Origin: Hydractinia symbiolongicarpus
Lineage: Eukaryota > Cnidaria > Hydrozoa > Anthoathecata > Hydractiniidae
Direction of reading: 5' to 3'
Assembly: GCF_029227915.1 (NCBI RefSeq)
Contig: NC_079884.1
Coordinates: 16,928,001 to 16,992,000, forward strand
DNA: 64,000 nucleotides
Shown here: positions 41,201 to 44,519 of the stretch, in pieces
Layout: the number at the start of each line of letters is the position of its first letter
Numbering within the stretch: position 1 is the stretch's first letter
Notes under the pieces: generated by a model
The model's database searches: none
The model's input: the letters and a program-made list of their open reading frames with translations, nothing else
Told to the model about the DNA's origin: nothing
Position numbers and translations under genes: made by a program

Positions 41201-41857
41201 GAACGGGTTATTTTTGTGCTGCGACTCAATTTATGCAAAAACATTTCTCTTCAAGGTATTATAAGAAATGGGGGAAGCTAAAAAAAGAAGTTGCACTGCA
41301 TAACTTACCGAGTTGAATAATTTCTGCTTATTAAATTGATTACAGTGTTCGAATGTGACATTGCTTTTAAGATTGATTCATAATCCTTAAGATCGAAATG
41401 CTGGAAAGACAAAACAAAAATACGAGTTATTTAACTTGTATACTTGCTGTCAGTGCGCTTCTTTTGGCTCAGCGTACTTACGAGAAAGTTGATCTGTCCA
41501 ATTTCGCCCATTACACGCAAATGCCGGAAATCATCTTCTACTCCACGATACGCAACAATAACTTGTGCTCCACTACGGGCTAGAAAGGAGAACCCCATAA
41601 AAATTTATTTGCGCTTTTCTTTGATGACTATACTGTATCAGTTACTGATTAAAATAATGAGCTATAGATATGGTATACTAAAAACAAGCTTTTAGATACA
41701 GCCTTCTCAAAAATGCATATCTCAACTCACCAAGTCTATTTACTACATATCTTCCAAGATACCCAGTGGCACCAAATACGGTAGCTACAATACCATTGAA
41801 TGAATTTCTGCCACCCTGTCCATATTTCGCTAAGTGATCTGCGGAACTAGCTTGTTT
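5103..41857 (-). CDS. NDUFA9: NDUFA9: mitochondrial complex I 39 kDa subunit, ten exons found, one 33-kb intron
   Basis: Encodes the atypical short-chain dehydrogenase subunit of respiratory complex I, which binds NADPH at the matrix-arm/membrane-arm junction and is needed for assembly or stability. Ten minus-strand exons (41731-41857, 41482-41579, 41309-41400, 8159-8300, 7591-7693, 7449-7519, 7030-7106, 6354-6449, 5976-6042, 5103-5279) join with canonical GT/AG ends and consistent phases to 349 codons plus TAA, with no frameshift. The first exon found holds the Rossmann motif GATGYLG after GIVATVF, as in human NDUFA9. The last holds EDLGI and LRRHR, the family's C-terminal signatures. Human NDUFA9 is 377 residues, so about 30 residues (mitochondrial presequence) are missing: exon 1 should end in phase 0 upstream of 41857 and was not identified. 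The gene looks functional although its intron carries tens of kilobases of transposons. Confidence 0.95.
5976..6042 (-). CDS. NDUFA9: NDUFA9 exon (10), 67-bp small exon
   Basis: 67 bp, acceptor TTATTTTAG, donor GTACGT, phase 2 to 0. Encodes [20 protein letters not shown], aligning with the family segment ending in SPFEPWITRDKVER. Confidence 0.9.
6354..6449 (-). CDS. NDUFA9: NDUFA9 exon (9)
   Basis: 96 bp, acceptor TATTTTAG, donor GTTGGT (weak), phase 2 to 2. Encodes [19 protein letters not shown], aligning with RYLLFHLVKYIFAVAHRLF of human NDUFA9. The donor was chosen because reading further meets TGA and because it keeps phase with the next exon. Confidence 0.88.
7030..7106 (-). CDS. NDUFA9: NDUFA9 exon (8)
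   Basis: 77 bp, acceptor GCTTAG, donor GTAGGC, phase 0 to 2. Encodes [20 protein letters not shown] and then TYELYG, matching VVDVSKGIVNAV and the following GKSFAFVGP of human NDUFA9. Confidence 0.92.
7449..7519 (-). CDS. NDUFA9: NDUFA9 exon (7), 71-bp small exon
   Basis: 71 bp, acceptor TTGTTTAG, donor GTACGC, phase 1 to 0. Encodes [20 protein letters not shown], aligning with the family segment PIPLGSLGWKTVKQPVY. Too short for ORF-length filters and recognised from phase and homology. Confidence 0.9.
7591..7693 (-). CDS. NDUFA9: NDUFA9 exon (6)
   Basis: 103 bp, acceptor CTTCAG, donor GTAAGTCC, phase 0 to 1. Encodes [20 protein letters not shown], the equivalent of IIVKPSDIFGREDRFLN in human NDUFA9. 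Confidence 0.94.
8159..8300 (-). CDS. NDUFA9: NDUFA9 exon (5), downstream edge of the giant intron
   Basis: 142 bp. The acceptor is TTTTTTTAAG, so the first base completes the CGA codon begun in the exon at 41309. Encodes [19 protein letters not shown] and [12 protein letters not shown], the counterpart of FIHVSHLNA in human NDUFA9. Ends in phase 0 at AAG before a GTTTGA donor. Confidence 0.94.
8880..9260 (+). repeat. Degenerate copy of the 42.2/52.0-kb Helitron-like family, partly duplicated
   Basis: Two imperfect copies of a segment containing TTTTGATCAGCGTTTTAA and CATGAT (about 8895-9010 and 9068-9180) are followed by CCTAAGTGGATTTTTTCACAGGCCTTATC, which is the reverse complement of the hairpin end at 42197 and 52030. 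The CTAG terminus is not preserved here. The open frame across it is incidental. Confidence 0.5.
9470..9665 (+). repeat. Purine-rich repeat R4 copy with a 14-bp triplet repeat
   Basis: Purine-rich GAAGT-type sequence related in inverted orientation to 44520-44670 (shared words TAGAAGTAGAAAAGTGAA and GAAGCCAC). Within it GAAGGCTGGAGTTT is repeated three times in tandem at 9584-9625, whereas the 44.5-kb copy has one unit-like word. Confidence 0.6.
10020..10841 (+). repeat. Dispersed repeat R2, copy B, left part; cut by the Polinton-like element
   Basis: Colinear with copy C at 48540-49455: TAAGCGCTCACCCTGGATTAAAA, GTGAAAAATAAAAA, TTTTTATTTTAG, then ATACTGCAT. It ends with the 5' half of a tRNA-like sequence (TTGGTCTAATGGTTATGA, 10819-10836). 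The missing right part resumes at 33980, so the 23-kb element lies inside this repeat. Confidence 0.75.
10842..11072 (+). repeat. Left terminal inverted repeat of the Polinton-like element (outer part)
   Basis: Reverse-complement match to 33750-33979, including GAGCAAAACCCTTACTCAA, CATCCAGCAAATGAGTAAAAT, AATCCGACAAATCCGCCGGC and CATCATGTTGAGTAA. A later insertion at 11073-13007 cuts it; the inner part resumes at 13008-13057. Confidence 0.85.
11073..13007. mobile_element. Non-autonomous Harbinger-like element (outer), 3-bp TAA target duplication
   Basis: 1935 bp with perfect 33-bp inverted repeats (11073-11105 and 12975-13007) starting AGGTAGGTTTCC. It is flanked by TAA at 11070-11072 and 13008-13010. 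The matching right terminal repeat of the Polinton-like element (near 33760) reads GAGTAAGAGG on the reversed strand without the element, giving an empty-site reference. A three-base TWA target duplication is typical of PIF/Harbinger. No transposase is encoded. It contains a second element at 11406-12604. Confidence 0.8.
11406..12604. mobile_element. Non-autonomous Harbinger-like element (inner), TTA target duplication, nested in the outer one
   Basis: 1199 bp. Ends match as inverted repeats: 11406 starts AGCCGAATTTCCACTAGGCG, and the right end reversed reads AGGCGATTTTCCACTAGGCG, followed further in by shared ACGCGCTGAGCGT and GGCGGCTATTGTTTT. TTA flanks both ends (11403-11405, 12605-12607). 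No open frame. About 11700-11960 ends in an A-rich run that could be another small insertion, but I could not delimit it. Confidence 0.75.
13008..13057 (+). repeat. Left terminal inverted repeat (inner part) after the insertion
   Basis: Shares TCCCCTAATTCAAAATTTTC and TCTATCTAAAA with the reversed right repeat near 33674-33730. It is followed by an A run and TAAATAAATAAAT at 13063-13090. Confidence 0.75.
13100..13866 (+). pseudogene. DUF4116-like repeat protein, broken
   Basis: A run of at least six units of about 35 residues built on the word [12 protein letters not shown] followed by an AV-E segment, seen in plus-strand frames at 13181-13372, 13230-13508 and 13509-13724. Frame changes near 13300 and 13725 and a stop at 13506 break the gene. 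The end (13725-13866) has a charged helical tail with [12 protein letters not shown]. Such repeats are annotated as DUF4116 in large DNA viruses and virus-like elements; the biochemical role is unknown. It is the first gene inside the left terminal repeat. Antisense open frames here are shadows. Confidence 0.65.
13896..14000 (+). pseudogene. Possible small zinc-ribbon fragment
   Basis: A 34-codon open stretch with CKCGRKL and, 11 residues on, CWRC: a CxC / CxxC pattern that could bind zinc. It has no ATG in frame and ends with TAA. Lying between two recognisable element genes, it may be the remains of a small gene or chance. Confidence 0.3.
14064..14668 (+). pseudogene. Conserved element protein with acidic tail, one in-frame stop and one frameshift
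   Basis: ATG at 14064 opens [21 protein letters not shown] at 14184-14186 interrupts codon 41, and the frame stays coding to 14462 ([26 protein letters not shown]). A second frame then carries [17 protein letters not shown] and the acidic tail [10 protein letters not shown] near 14640. I recall uncharacterised proteins of this layout in cnidarian Polinton-like elements. An acidic C-terminal tail is common in single-stranded-DNA-binding proteins, so a replication role is possible but only inferred. Confidence 0.55.
14732..15040 (+). pseudogene. SAP-like small protein, frameshifted
   Basis: [20 protein letters not shown] with [11 protein letters not shown] after it resembles the helix-extended loop-helix of SAP domains, which bind DNA. 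A CKSC pair follows at about residue 44. The first frame ends at 14941, while a neighbouring frame ([13 protein letters not shown]) stays open to about 15040, suggesting a frameshift near 14870. It sits directly before the triplicated unit. Function is not established. Confidence 0.5.
15078..15542 (-). CDS. Conserved Polinton-like element protein, 154 aa, copy 1 (structural-protein candidate)
   Basis: Intact frame from ATG ([20 protein letters not shown]) to TGA-class stop. A central segment [18 protein letters not shown] followed by [20 protein letters not shown] resembles a type of uncharacterised protein encoded near capsid genes in cnidarian virus-like elements (pattern G-Y-x-IEDI-x-x-FI ... 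LK-x-LMG). I infer a minor capsid or penton-like role, unproven. No signal peptide or membrane segment. It is the only gene of the element without a lesion. A plus-strand start lies 20 bp upstream. Plus-strand frames of 79 and 65 codons across it are antisense shadows. Confidence 0.6.
   Translation of the reverse strand: MKQLYITDIDKATIFDDYLGQCTRIALKSTSIRPTWLNIYSNNDFTIRKVEPDQKVTRIEIMNGLYKIEDLAAFINEQAGGSAMVFVLKDGLCRLRVPDGFTIVIHRALKYLMGLPDPPGGKYYIKGDYNGYYRTDVYHLFALSWMRMIASLMV
15740..16204 (-). CDS. Same 154-aa protein, copy 2
   Basis: Identical translation to the copy at 15078-15542, second unit of the tandem array. Confidence 0.6.
   Translation of the reverse strand: MKQLYITDIDKATIFDDYLGQCTRIALKSTSIRPTWLNIYSNNDFTIRKVEPDQKVTRIEIMNGLYKIEDLAAFINEQAGGSAMVFVLKDGLCRLRVPDGFTIVIHRALKYLMGLPDPPGGKYYIKGDYNGYYRTDVYHLFALSWMRMIASLMV
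16402..16866 (-). CDS. Same 154-aa protein, copy 3
   Basis: Identical translation to copies 1 and 2. This is the unit whose right edge continues into the rest of the divergent plus-strand gene (16887 onward), so it marks the original right side of the duplicated segment. Confidence 0.6.
   Translation of the reverse strand: MKQLYITDIDKATIFDDYLGQCTRIALKSTSIRPTWLNIYSNNDFTIRKVEPDQKVTRIEIMNGLYKIEDLAAFINEQAGGSAMVFVLKDGLCRLRVPDGFTIVIHRALKYLMGLPDPPGGKYYIKGDYNGYYRTDVYHLFALSWMRMIASLMV
16887..19602 (+). pseudogene. Conserved element protein of unknown role, split by a 2.2-kb insertion
   Basis: The 5' part starts at ATG 16887 with [14 protein letters not shown], hits TAA after 33 codons, and stays readable ([15 protein letters not shown]) to about 17075. 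The 3' part resumes near 19290 with [19 protein letters not shown] and [19 protein letters not shown] and ends at 19602. I recall both pieces as one uncharacterised protein in cnidarian elements, in this order. Truncated 33-codon 5' ends are repeated at 15563 and 16225 by the tandem triplication. Between the pieces lies unrelated repeat DNA (about 17080-19285). Function unknown; nearness to the capsid gene suggests, but does not show, a virion role. Confidence 0.5.
17080..19285. repeat. 2.2-kb repeat insertion inside the element
   Basis: Non-coding AT-rich DNA with TAGCTAGC runs, an R1 copy at 17880-18110 (matches 1880-2190) and R2-like words at 18420-18560 (ATGCGATAAGCG, GTGTGACACAGTTTACC). 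TTAATT occurs near both junctions (about 17068 and 19273) and could be a target duplication, but I could not define termini. Confidence 0.5.
19663..20720 (-). pseudogene. Conserved element protein with C-terminal membrane segment, broken
   Basis: Read on minus from about 20720. A frame at 20545-20096 contains [20 protein letters not shown] and ends at a stop after [10 protein letters not shown]; a second frame (20092-19898) contains [19 protein letters not shown]; a third (19986-19663) contains [18 protein letters not shown] followed by a hydrophobic, Gly/Ala-rich stretch [20 protein letters not shown] that should span a membrane. I recall this arrangement as one protein of about 300 residues in cnidarian virus-like elements (coiled coil, 'LFREQG', then a tail anchor). 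At least one stop and one frameshift break it here. It is divergent from the capsid gene at 20762. Role unknown. Confidence 0.55.
20762..21684 (+). pseudogene. Major capsid protein (double jelly-roll type), fragmented
   Basis: ATG at 20762. The N-terminal part contains [20 protein letters not shown], typical of capsid proteins of Polinton-like elements. The frame stops at 21056. Later pieces lie in other frames: [10 protein letters not shown] near 21080, [11 protein letters not shown] near 21225, [12 protein letters not shown] near 21370 and LLSDAQLN near 21630. Order and spacing agree with a capsid gene carrying several frameshifts and at least one internal deletion (total about 920 bp versus well over 1.2 kb expected). 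The ATPase gene follows 30 bp downstream. Identification rests on remembered family words and is fairly firm; the copy cannot encode a capsid. Confidence 0.7.
21714..22314 (+). pseudogene. A32-like (FtsK/HerA) DNA-packaging ATPase, frameshifted
   Basis: [20 protein letters not shown] opens at 21714. EPTSCGKT is a Walker A in which the usual first glycine is glutamate. LFIIDDC is the Walker B, followed by [20 protein letters not shown], a sensor-like segment characteristic of the packaging ATPases of Polintons, adintoviruses and nucleocytoplasmic viruses. The frame shifts near 22130 and the C-terminal part ([20 protein letters not shown]) continues in the frame ending at 22312. In this family the enzyme pumps DNA into the capsid. 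It is immediately downstream of the capsid gene, the usual pairing. Confidence 0.75.
22570..22983 (+). pseudogene. Bro-N-like protein with coiled coil, probably truncated
   Basis: 137 codons, [20 protein letters not shown] onward. The segment [20 protein letters not shown] then [17 protein letters not shown] matches the end of a Bro-N/KilA-type domain as found in cnidarian virus-like proteins. It is followed by a heptad-rich region ([20 protein letters not shown]) and [10 protein letters not shown]. Related proteins are longer on both sides, so the N-terminal Bro-N core and the C-terminal part are missing. It lies 70 bp before the Copia insertion. Confidence 0.5.
23053..23166 (+). repeat. Copia 5' LTR
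   Basis: 114 bp, TG...CA. Very short for an LTR. The primer-binding site begins 1 bp after its end. Confidence 0.9.
23365..27640 (+). pseudogene. Copia gag-pol polyprotein, several frameshifts and stops
   Basis: Gag starts at ATG 23365 ([20 protein letters not shown]), shifts frame near 23485, then reads through [20 protein letters not shown] and the zinc knuckle [14 protein letters not shown] to the protease word VLDSGCTKT (about 24220). The integrase (24497-25573) shows the HHCC zinc site (LHRQFAHAG ... [10 protein letters not shown]) and the DDE residues in [17 protein letters not shown] and GIVERHNK. An Asp-rich linker follows at 25740-25830. The reverse transcriptase starts in the 26218 frame ([20 protein letters not shown]), shifts near 26750, and continues with [11 protein letters not shown], where HVDD replaces the usual YVDD. 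RNase H ([11 protein letters not shown]) meets TAA at 27257 but remains readable to about 27600 in other frames. Inactive. Confidence 0.9.
27775..27888 (+). repeat. Copia 3' LTR
   Basis: 114 bp, three differences from the 5' LTR. Followed directly by CAACT. Confidence 0.9.
27969..28447 (-). pseudogene. Conserved element protein with membrane-like segment, C-terminal part
   Basis: Minus-strand frame 28406-27969: [40 protein letters not shown], a hydrophobic [17 protein letters not shown], and [20 protein letters not shown] near the end. I recall this as an uncharacterised protein next to the polymerase in cnidarian elements. Its likely N-terminus is at 29365-29505 ([14 protein letters not shown]), separated from this part by the insertion and hairpin at 28479-29361. 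Role unknown. Confidence 0.5.
28479..28552. repeat. Long perfect inverted repeat (31/30-bp arms, 13-bp loop)
   Basis: The left arm (28479-28509) and the right arm (28523-28552) are reverse complements apart from one extra G in a G run; shared core CCAAAAAAGCTCAGTTATAA. Loop CGTTAGAGGAACC. It would form a strong cruciform or RNA hairpin. It lies directly before a 14-G run. Confidence 0.95.
28553..29361. repeat. Insertion bounded by a G run and a C run, with three TGACGTCA-rich units
   Basis: Starts with G14 (28559-28572) and ends with C11 (29351-29361), so the termini are inverted G/C homopolymers. Inside are three imperfect repeats of about 150 bp (near 28620, 28775 and 28940), each with ACTTGG-type and GACGTCA words. 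The palindrome TGACGTCA occurs five times (about 28707, 28850, 28867, 29013, 29033). No coding capacity. It separates two pieces of a minus-strand element gene. Confidence 0.65.
29362..29505 (-). pseudogene. N-terminal fragment of the membrane-segment protein at 27969
   Basis: [20 protein letters not shown] opens on minus at about 29464 and is cut at the C-run end of the insertion at 29361 (frame runs into a glycine run encoded by the C run). Assignment to the same gene as 27969-28447 is from memory of family layout. Confidence 0.45.
29570..30060. other. Spacer within the element, no gene recognised
   Basis: Contains a 64-codon plus-strand frame of no recognisable family (29710-29904) and a short inverted pair, GGGTTTTTGAATCTTG / AAAACCCAGGAG, near 29620-29660. 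Nothing else supported. Confidence 0.4.
30104..33240 (-). pseudogene. Protein-primed family B DNA polymerase, frameshifted, middle third inverted
   Basis: Family B polymerase that would replicate the element from a terminal protein. Minus-strand pieces in N-to-C order: 33240-32896 ([19 protein letters not shown]); 32822-about 32700 ([17 protein letters not shown]); 31480-31117 ([14 protein letters not shown], then palm motif [13 protein letters not shown]); 31076-30513 (palm, [18 protein letters not shown]); motif [10 protein letters not shown] at about 30564-30596 in another frame; 30505-30104 ([20 protein letters not shown], thumb side). The part that should lie between the second and third pieces is on the plus strand at about 31490-32695: a nuclease-like segment ([15 protein letters not shown]), the exonuclease word VFDCEALL, and [20 protein letters not shown]. 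The inverted segment is about 1.2 kb; some residues are lost at the break near 32700. Multiple frameshifts; inactive. Confidence 0.8.
31490..32695 (+). pseudogene. Inverted central segment of the polymerase (nuclease and exonuclease part)
   Basis: Plus-strand coding remains: [40 protein letters not shown] (exonuclease acidic motif), [20 protein letters not shown] (32139 frame), [20 protein letters not shown], and a Cys-rich end [14 protein letters not shown] near 32660. Four or more stops or frameshifts. Both ends abut minus-strand polymerase sequence, so this is a local inversion, not a separate gene. Confidence 0.75.
33245..33672. other. Spacer between polymerase N-terminus and right terminal repeat
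   Basis: The minus strand (33476-33243) has a Lys/Arg-rich frame ([20 protein letters not shown]) that might be an upstream extension of the polymerase gene, or of a terminal-protein region, but I cannot support either. The plus frame here is a shadow. Confidence 0.3.
33674..33979 (-). repeat. Right terminal inverted repeat of the Polinton-like element
   Basis: Reverse complement of 10842-11072 plus 13008-13057, uninterrupted here. It gives the pre-insertion sequence GTTGAGTAAGAGG of the TAA target used at 11070. Outer end AGCTAGAGTAGAGAGTGA (reversed) at 33979. Confidence 0.85.
33980..34140 (+). repeat. Dispersed repeat R2, copy B, right part with SINE B box
   Basis: ATGCAAATGAGAGATTCAGA and the B-box-like GATTCAAATCC (33999-34009) match the second half of the tRNA-like region in copy C (49450-49478). 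Further on, GCCATGTTTAGAAAAGGCA matches GCCATGTTAAGAAAAGGCA at 49642. Together with 10020-10841 it makes one R2 copy cut by the Polinton-like element. Confidence 0.75.
34344..34690 (-). pseudogene. Unrecognised coding-like fragment, about 115 codons
   Basis: Open on minus from about 34690 to a stop at 34350: polar start ([20 protein letters not shown]), then [20 protein letters not shown] and [20 protein letters not shown], ending IEHPFGSG. Composition looks protein-like, with no intron signals that I can fix. I do not recognise the family. It may be an exon or a piece of an element gene. Confidence 0.3.
34700..35155. other. Non-coding DNA, nothing recognised
   Basis: AT-rich with no supported gene or repeat. 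Confidence 0.4.
35162..35211 (+). repeat. Left terminal inverted repeat of the IS3EU-like transposon
   Basis: Matches the reverse complement of 39736-39785 with two substitutions. A looser second match (CAAGACTCATTTTT versus GCAGGATTCATTTTT) lies just inside each end. Confidence 0.9.
35462..37187 (+). pseudogene. Integrase-core (rve/DDE) transposase, three exons, catalytic Glu replaced
   Basis: Exon 1 35462-36144, exon 2 from 36285 to about 36838, exon 3 36958-37187. Intron 1 (140 bp, GTATG...TTTAG) splits codon CGA and joins cleanly. For intron 2 the consensus GTAAGT donor breaks the frame, while GTACAT at 36839 keeps it. A helix-turn-helix lies in exon 1 ([20 protein letters not shown]). 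The catalytic core begins [11 protein letters not shown] (first Asp), then [10 protein letters not shown] (second Asp); 37 residues later, where Glu is expected in HNQRIERLW, this copy reads HNQRIKHLC, so the third acidic residue is Lys. The C-terminal exon has [14 protein letters not shown]. In related proteins this enzyme cuts and joins the transposon ends. The Lys suggests an inactive copy. Confidence 0.75.
37290..39395 (-). pseudogene. HECT-like ubiquitin ligase gene carried by the transposon
   Basis: Minus strand. 39292-38669: Ser/Thr-rich start then [20 protein letters not shown] and [10 protein letters not shown], a segment I know from G2E3-like HECT proteins. 38527-38150: helical region. 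After an 8-T run with an apparent frameshift near 38160: [18 protein letters not shown], the HECT N-lobe signature, running into [20 protein letters not shown] (38097-37729). 37707-37525: [21 protein letters not shown] possible C-lobe piece near 37340 has [11 protein letters not shown], a candidate catalytic Cys in the usual Cys-then-LP context. There is no ATG in the first frame upstream of 39357, and an AG acceptor there suggests another 5' exon. HECT enzymes pass ubiquitin through a Cys. Its job in a transposon is unknown. Confidence 0.65.
39736..39785 (-). repeat. Right terminal inverted repeat of the IS3EU-like transposon
   Basis: Reverse complement of 35162-35211, ending GCTCTTCATA before the duplicated GGGTTG. 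Confidence 0.9.
39800..40280. other. AT-rich non-coding DNA
   Basis: A 92-codon plus frame (39846-40124) is of AT-driven composition with no motif. Nothing supported. Confidence 0.4.
40285..40665 (+). repeat. Dispersed repeat R3, internally deleted copy
   Basis: Matches the reverse complement of 43440-44092: TTGAACTTTTAGGATA, ACGTTTCCTGTAAACTT, TTAGACTTCACTGTAAGCTG and AAAAAATTACTGAATGTT. About 200 bp present in the other copy are missing here. Confidence 0.75.
40745..40805 (+). repeat. Degenerate Helitron-like hairpin end
   Basis: CTGCCTGAGTGGATTTTTTCAC is the reversed hairpin word of 42208-42231, without a preserved CTAG. It is preceded by a stretch (CATCCGTTTCGAAACTGGATC) related to 52438-52460 in inverse orientation. 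Confidence 0.4.
40810..41300. other. NDUFA9 intron sequence, nothing recognised
   Basis: AT-rich, no supported element, immediately downstream in genome order (upstream on plus) of the exon at 41309. Confidence 0.4.
41309..41400 (-). CDS. NDUFA9: NDUFA9 exon (4), upstream edge of the giant intron
   Basis: 92 bp, acceptor TTTCCAG, donor GTAAGTT, phase 0 to 2. Encodes [14 protein letters not shown], matching the conserved HSNVVINLIGRDW. Its donor starts the 33,008-bp intron that contains the Polinton-like element and the integrase/HECT transposon. Confidence 0.95.
41482..41579 (-). CDS. NDUFA9: NDUFA9 exon (3)
   Basis: 98 bp between a CTTTCTAG acceptor and a GTAAGTAC donor, phase 1 to 0. Encodes [19 protein letters not shown], matching the family segment VIIPYRCDKYDIMHLRPMG of human NDUFA9. 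Confidence 0.95.
41731..41857 (-). CDS. NDUFA9: NDUFA9 exon (2): Rossmann GxxGxxG
   Basis: 127 bp, starts in phase 0 after a TTTTTTAG acceptor and ends with one base before a GTGAG donor. Encodes [20 protein letters not shown], the conserved NAD(P)-binding entry of the family. Confidence 0.95.
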
Positions 41858-42196
41858 CTAAAAAAAATTATACTTTTACCATTTACCGTAAATGCTCGAT
41901 TAAGTGCCCATTCTCTAAGCAACTCCTCTTCTCGAATAAGCGTCTACGTTTTCTTAAATTTTTTTTATAATAGCCCCTGTCGAAAAAACGCGCATGGGAA
42001 GTTATTTGAATATATTACTATAGCCAAAGGGAGCACTTATTTTTATAATTTGGAAATTAGAATAACGACCTTCTACTGAAAGACAGCTTTTATCTTAAAT
42101 GTATCTGCGACATAAAATTTTATGTCCACATTTTTCCTGTCTATCATTTTGTTAAAGCAGTTCACTGTTATTTCATTGGCATATTTATATTTAAAA

Positions 42197-42440
42197 CTAG
42201 TCGATAAAGCCTGTGGAAAAATCCACTTAGGCAGAAGAGTAATAGAAAAAATAGGTTGTTTAGTCTTTTGCTGACGTCGGCAGCGCATTAACAAAAAAAA
42301 TTGGCAAAATTTGATTATCCGTGTCATGTAATGTGCAGAGCTTGAAACACAGATGAGAAAAATGTATCATGTGTTATTAACGAAAGGTTAACAAGATATA
42401 AAGAATTAAAAATTTTGCTGACGTCAGCAAAAGTACAAAT
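42197..42440 (-). mobile_element. Short non-autonomous Helitron-like element, 3' end at 42197
   Basis: On minus it ends with a hairpin (GCCTAAGTGGATTTTTCCAC, 42231-42208), then about eight bases, then CTAG followed by T. That is the 3' architecture of Helitrons (hairpin, CTRR end, insertion before T). The body contains TTTTGCTGACGTC(A/G)GCA words and matches 52030-52300. The 5' TC end was not fixed. No Rep/helicase. Confidence 0.5.
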
Positions 42441-42444
42441 TTTA

Positions 42445-43435
42445 TTTATTTATTCAGAGAAACAATTGAAAAGTCCTGTCACTTTAATTTTGATGACATT
42501 AGCAAATATTTCAGTATATCGAATACTGCCTTTTAATTAAAAAAAATAATCTAAAAATGCCCAAAAAAAGAACGTTTGCAAGGAGTAAGTCCTATTTAAC
42601 AAAAAAGTTCTTAAAATCTTACACAGAACGTCAAATGTCAAATCGCATAAAATCATGCCAACAAAATTTCGAACAAAATATAAAAAACAACGGCTGGTAA
42701 GGTGTTAATCTATTTGTAGAAAGTTACAACATTGACAGACACAACACGGAAAGTTACGACACCAATAATAACAATGTCAGAAAACACATCTCAAATATGT
42801 ATAAACATCTTATATGTGTGATTATGTTGAAAACCTTCGATATTTTAAACTGAAGTGTAGAAAAGAAAGGCTTGCAAGAGTGAGCACAGATGTATGAAAA
42901 TAAGTTCTTTGTGCATTTTAAACATTGTGCTTATACAACAATATCAAACAGCTACAGTTTTAAAAACATTAATTCAAATTTTAAAAAATAATTTATTTGG
43001 TTGCATACCATCCTCTCCCACAAAAATATGCACAGAATGTAAAAATTAACCGCTAACAAATTTTTTGGTCTAATGATCCGTACTGCGCTTTACCAAACAT
43101 TTAACTGACAAGTCAAAAAAGCAATGAGCAAAGAGTATATTTCAAACCAACAAAAATCATTATTTTGAAAACATTGTATATAATGGTCGCTCATCACACA
43201 AGTTCATACTAAATGTAGGTTTCTGAGGAGTATATCTGAATGAACAAAAATCAGTTCCATTTGCATGTCCCATATTGTCTTCACCCATAAAATCTTCCAC
43301 AAAAAGAATATAAAACACAACAAATTCGACTACGGAAAAAGCAGTCATTTCAGTGCATTGGGAAGTGTAGAATATCAAACTATCTCTTTTAGTACATATA
43401 CTTGCATATGGTCCTTCCTCCCAAAAGTTAAACAT
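42445..43435. other. Non-coding DNA, nothing recognised
   Basis: AT-rich. The short frame at 43160-43435 on minus has no recognisable motif. The unlocated first exon of NDUFA9 lies somewhere beyond 41857, possibly here. Confidence 0.35.
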
Positions 43436-43439
43436 AAAA

Positions 43440-44092
43440 TGTCAAAAAAAAGAAAAGTTTCAGTTCGAACATTCAGTAATTTTTTATGATCACCAAATAT
43501 TTTTTCACGCAAAATTTTGTGAAATTCTTAAGAAAAACAAAAACGTGTAACCGTGGAATTTTCTTCCAGCAAAACTGACATCACAAACAGTTAGTTTAAA
43601 GTTTAAAAAATGTTATAACACAAAATATAAAAACAAAACTTACACAACAGCTCACAGTGAAGTCTAATTGTACAAAAACTTGTTCTTTCAGTATATTGCA
43701 TGTGGTTTACACAGCATTTTAAAAAACAGCAGTTTGCAATACAAACAATATAAACGGATGTAGAAAACAACCCATGTAGATTTGCCCCAAAATGCCAACA
43801 ACCTTTGAAAAAATATGAACCACCACCCTTGTAAAAATATATAACCTGGGAATTTACATGCTTGCTCACAAAAGTTTAACAGGATGTCAACAACAGAACA
43901 ATAAAATTTACTCCAATTAACGCATACACAGTAAGTTTTACAAAAACGTCCTTTTAAAGTAAAGTTTACAGGAAACGTGTGAAAAATTATTCCTCTCAAT
44001 ATCCTAAAAGTTCAATAAGTCTTTGAAAGATTTTGTTGCTTGTTACATCATAATTTGTGCTTAAATAATATGCCTAAGTTTGACCACTAAGG
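43440..44092 (-). repeat. Dispersed repeat R3, longer copy, inverted
   Basis: Reverse-complement partner of 40285-40665. With that copy it brackets the three 5'-most NDUFA9 exons found (41309-41857) in inverted orientation about 2.8 kb apart. Confidence 0.75.
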
Positions 44093-44519
44093 TAGATATA
44101 AATAGCTAAAAAGAGGAATAACAACATTAATCATTGCTTAGCTAGCTAGCTATGAAGGTTGAAGGTAACATTAACTAAGACAGATATCCAGTTAAATATA
44201 GTTAAAAACACATATAGCCAGCTGTAAAACACATATTTGCAGTAAGTTCAACAAACCAAAATTTTGTTTCGCTAGCACATTCTTTTGGTACCCAGCTTTA
44301 TGCAGCATTTTGAAGTTTAGGACAAATACATTAGTTACGCATCAGGGGAACATTAATTATGCAAAACATGTAAACAAATATATATGCTATTTTTTATAAA
44401 AAACGCGGTAAAATATAAAAATTTAAAAATTTGAAGCTTTTAAGTGATTTTTTGCTTGACATGTAGCTCTAGCGACATAAAACCAGAACGTCTAAAAATA
44501 TGAAAGTTTTTACTATTTG

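Larger units (their letters stand above)
8301..41308 (-). other. 33-kb NDUFA9 intron packed with mobile DNA
   Basis: Canonical GT donor (minus-strand GTAAGTT next to 41309) and AG acceptor next to 8300, splitting one codon. It contains, in order on plus: a degenerate Helitron-like copy, repeat R2 copy B, the 23-kb Polinton-like element with nested insertions, the 4.6-kb integrase/HECT transposon, and the rearranged R3 copy. The other NDUFA9 introns seen here are all under about 700 bp. Confidence 0.92.
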
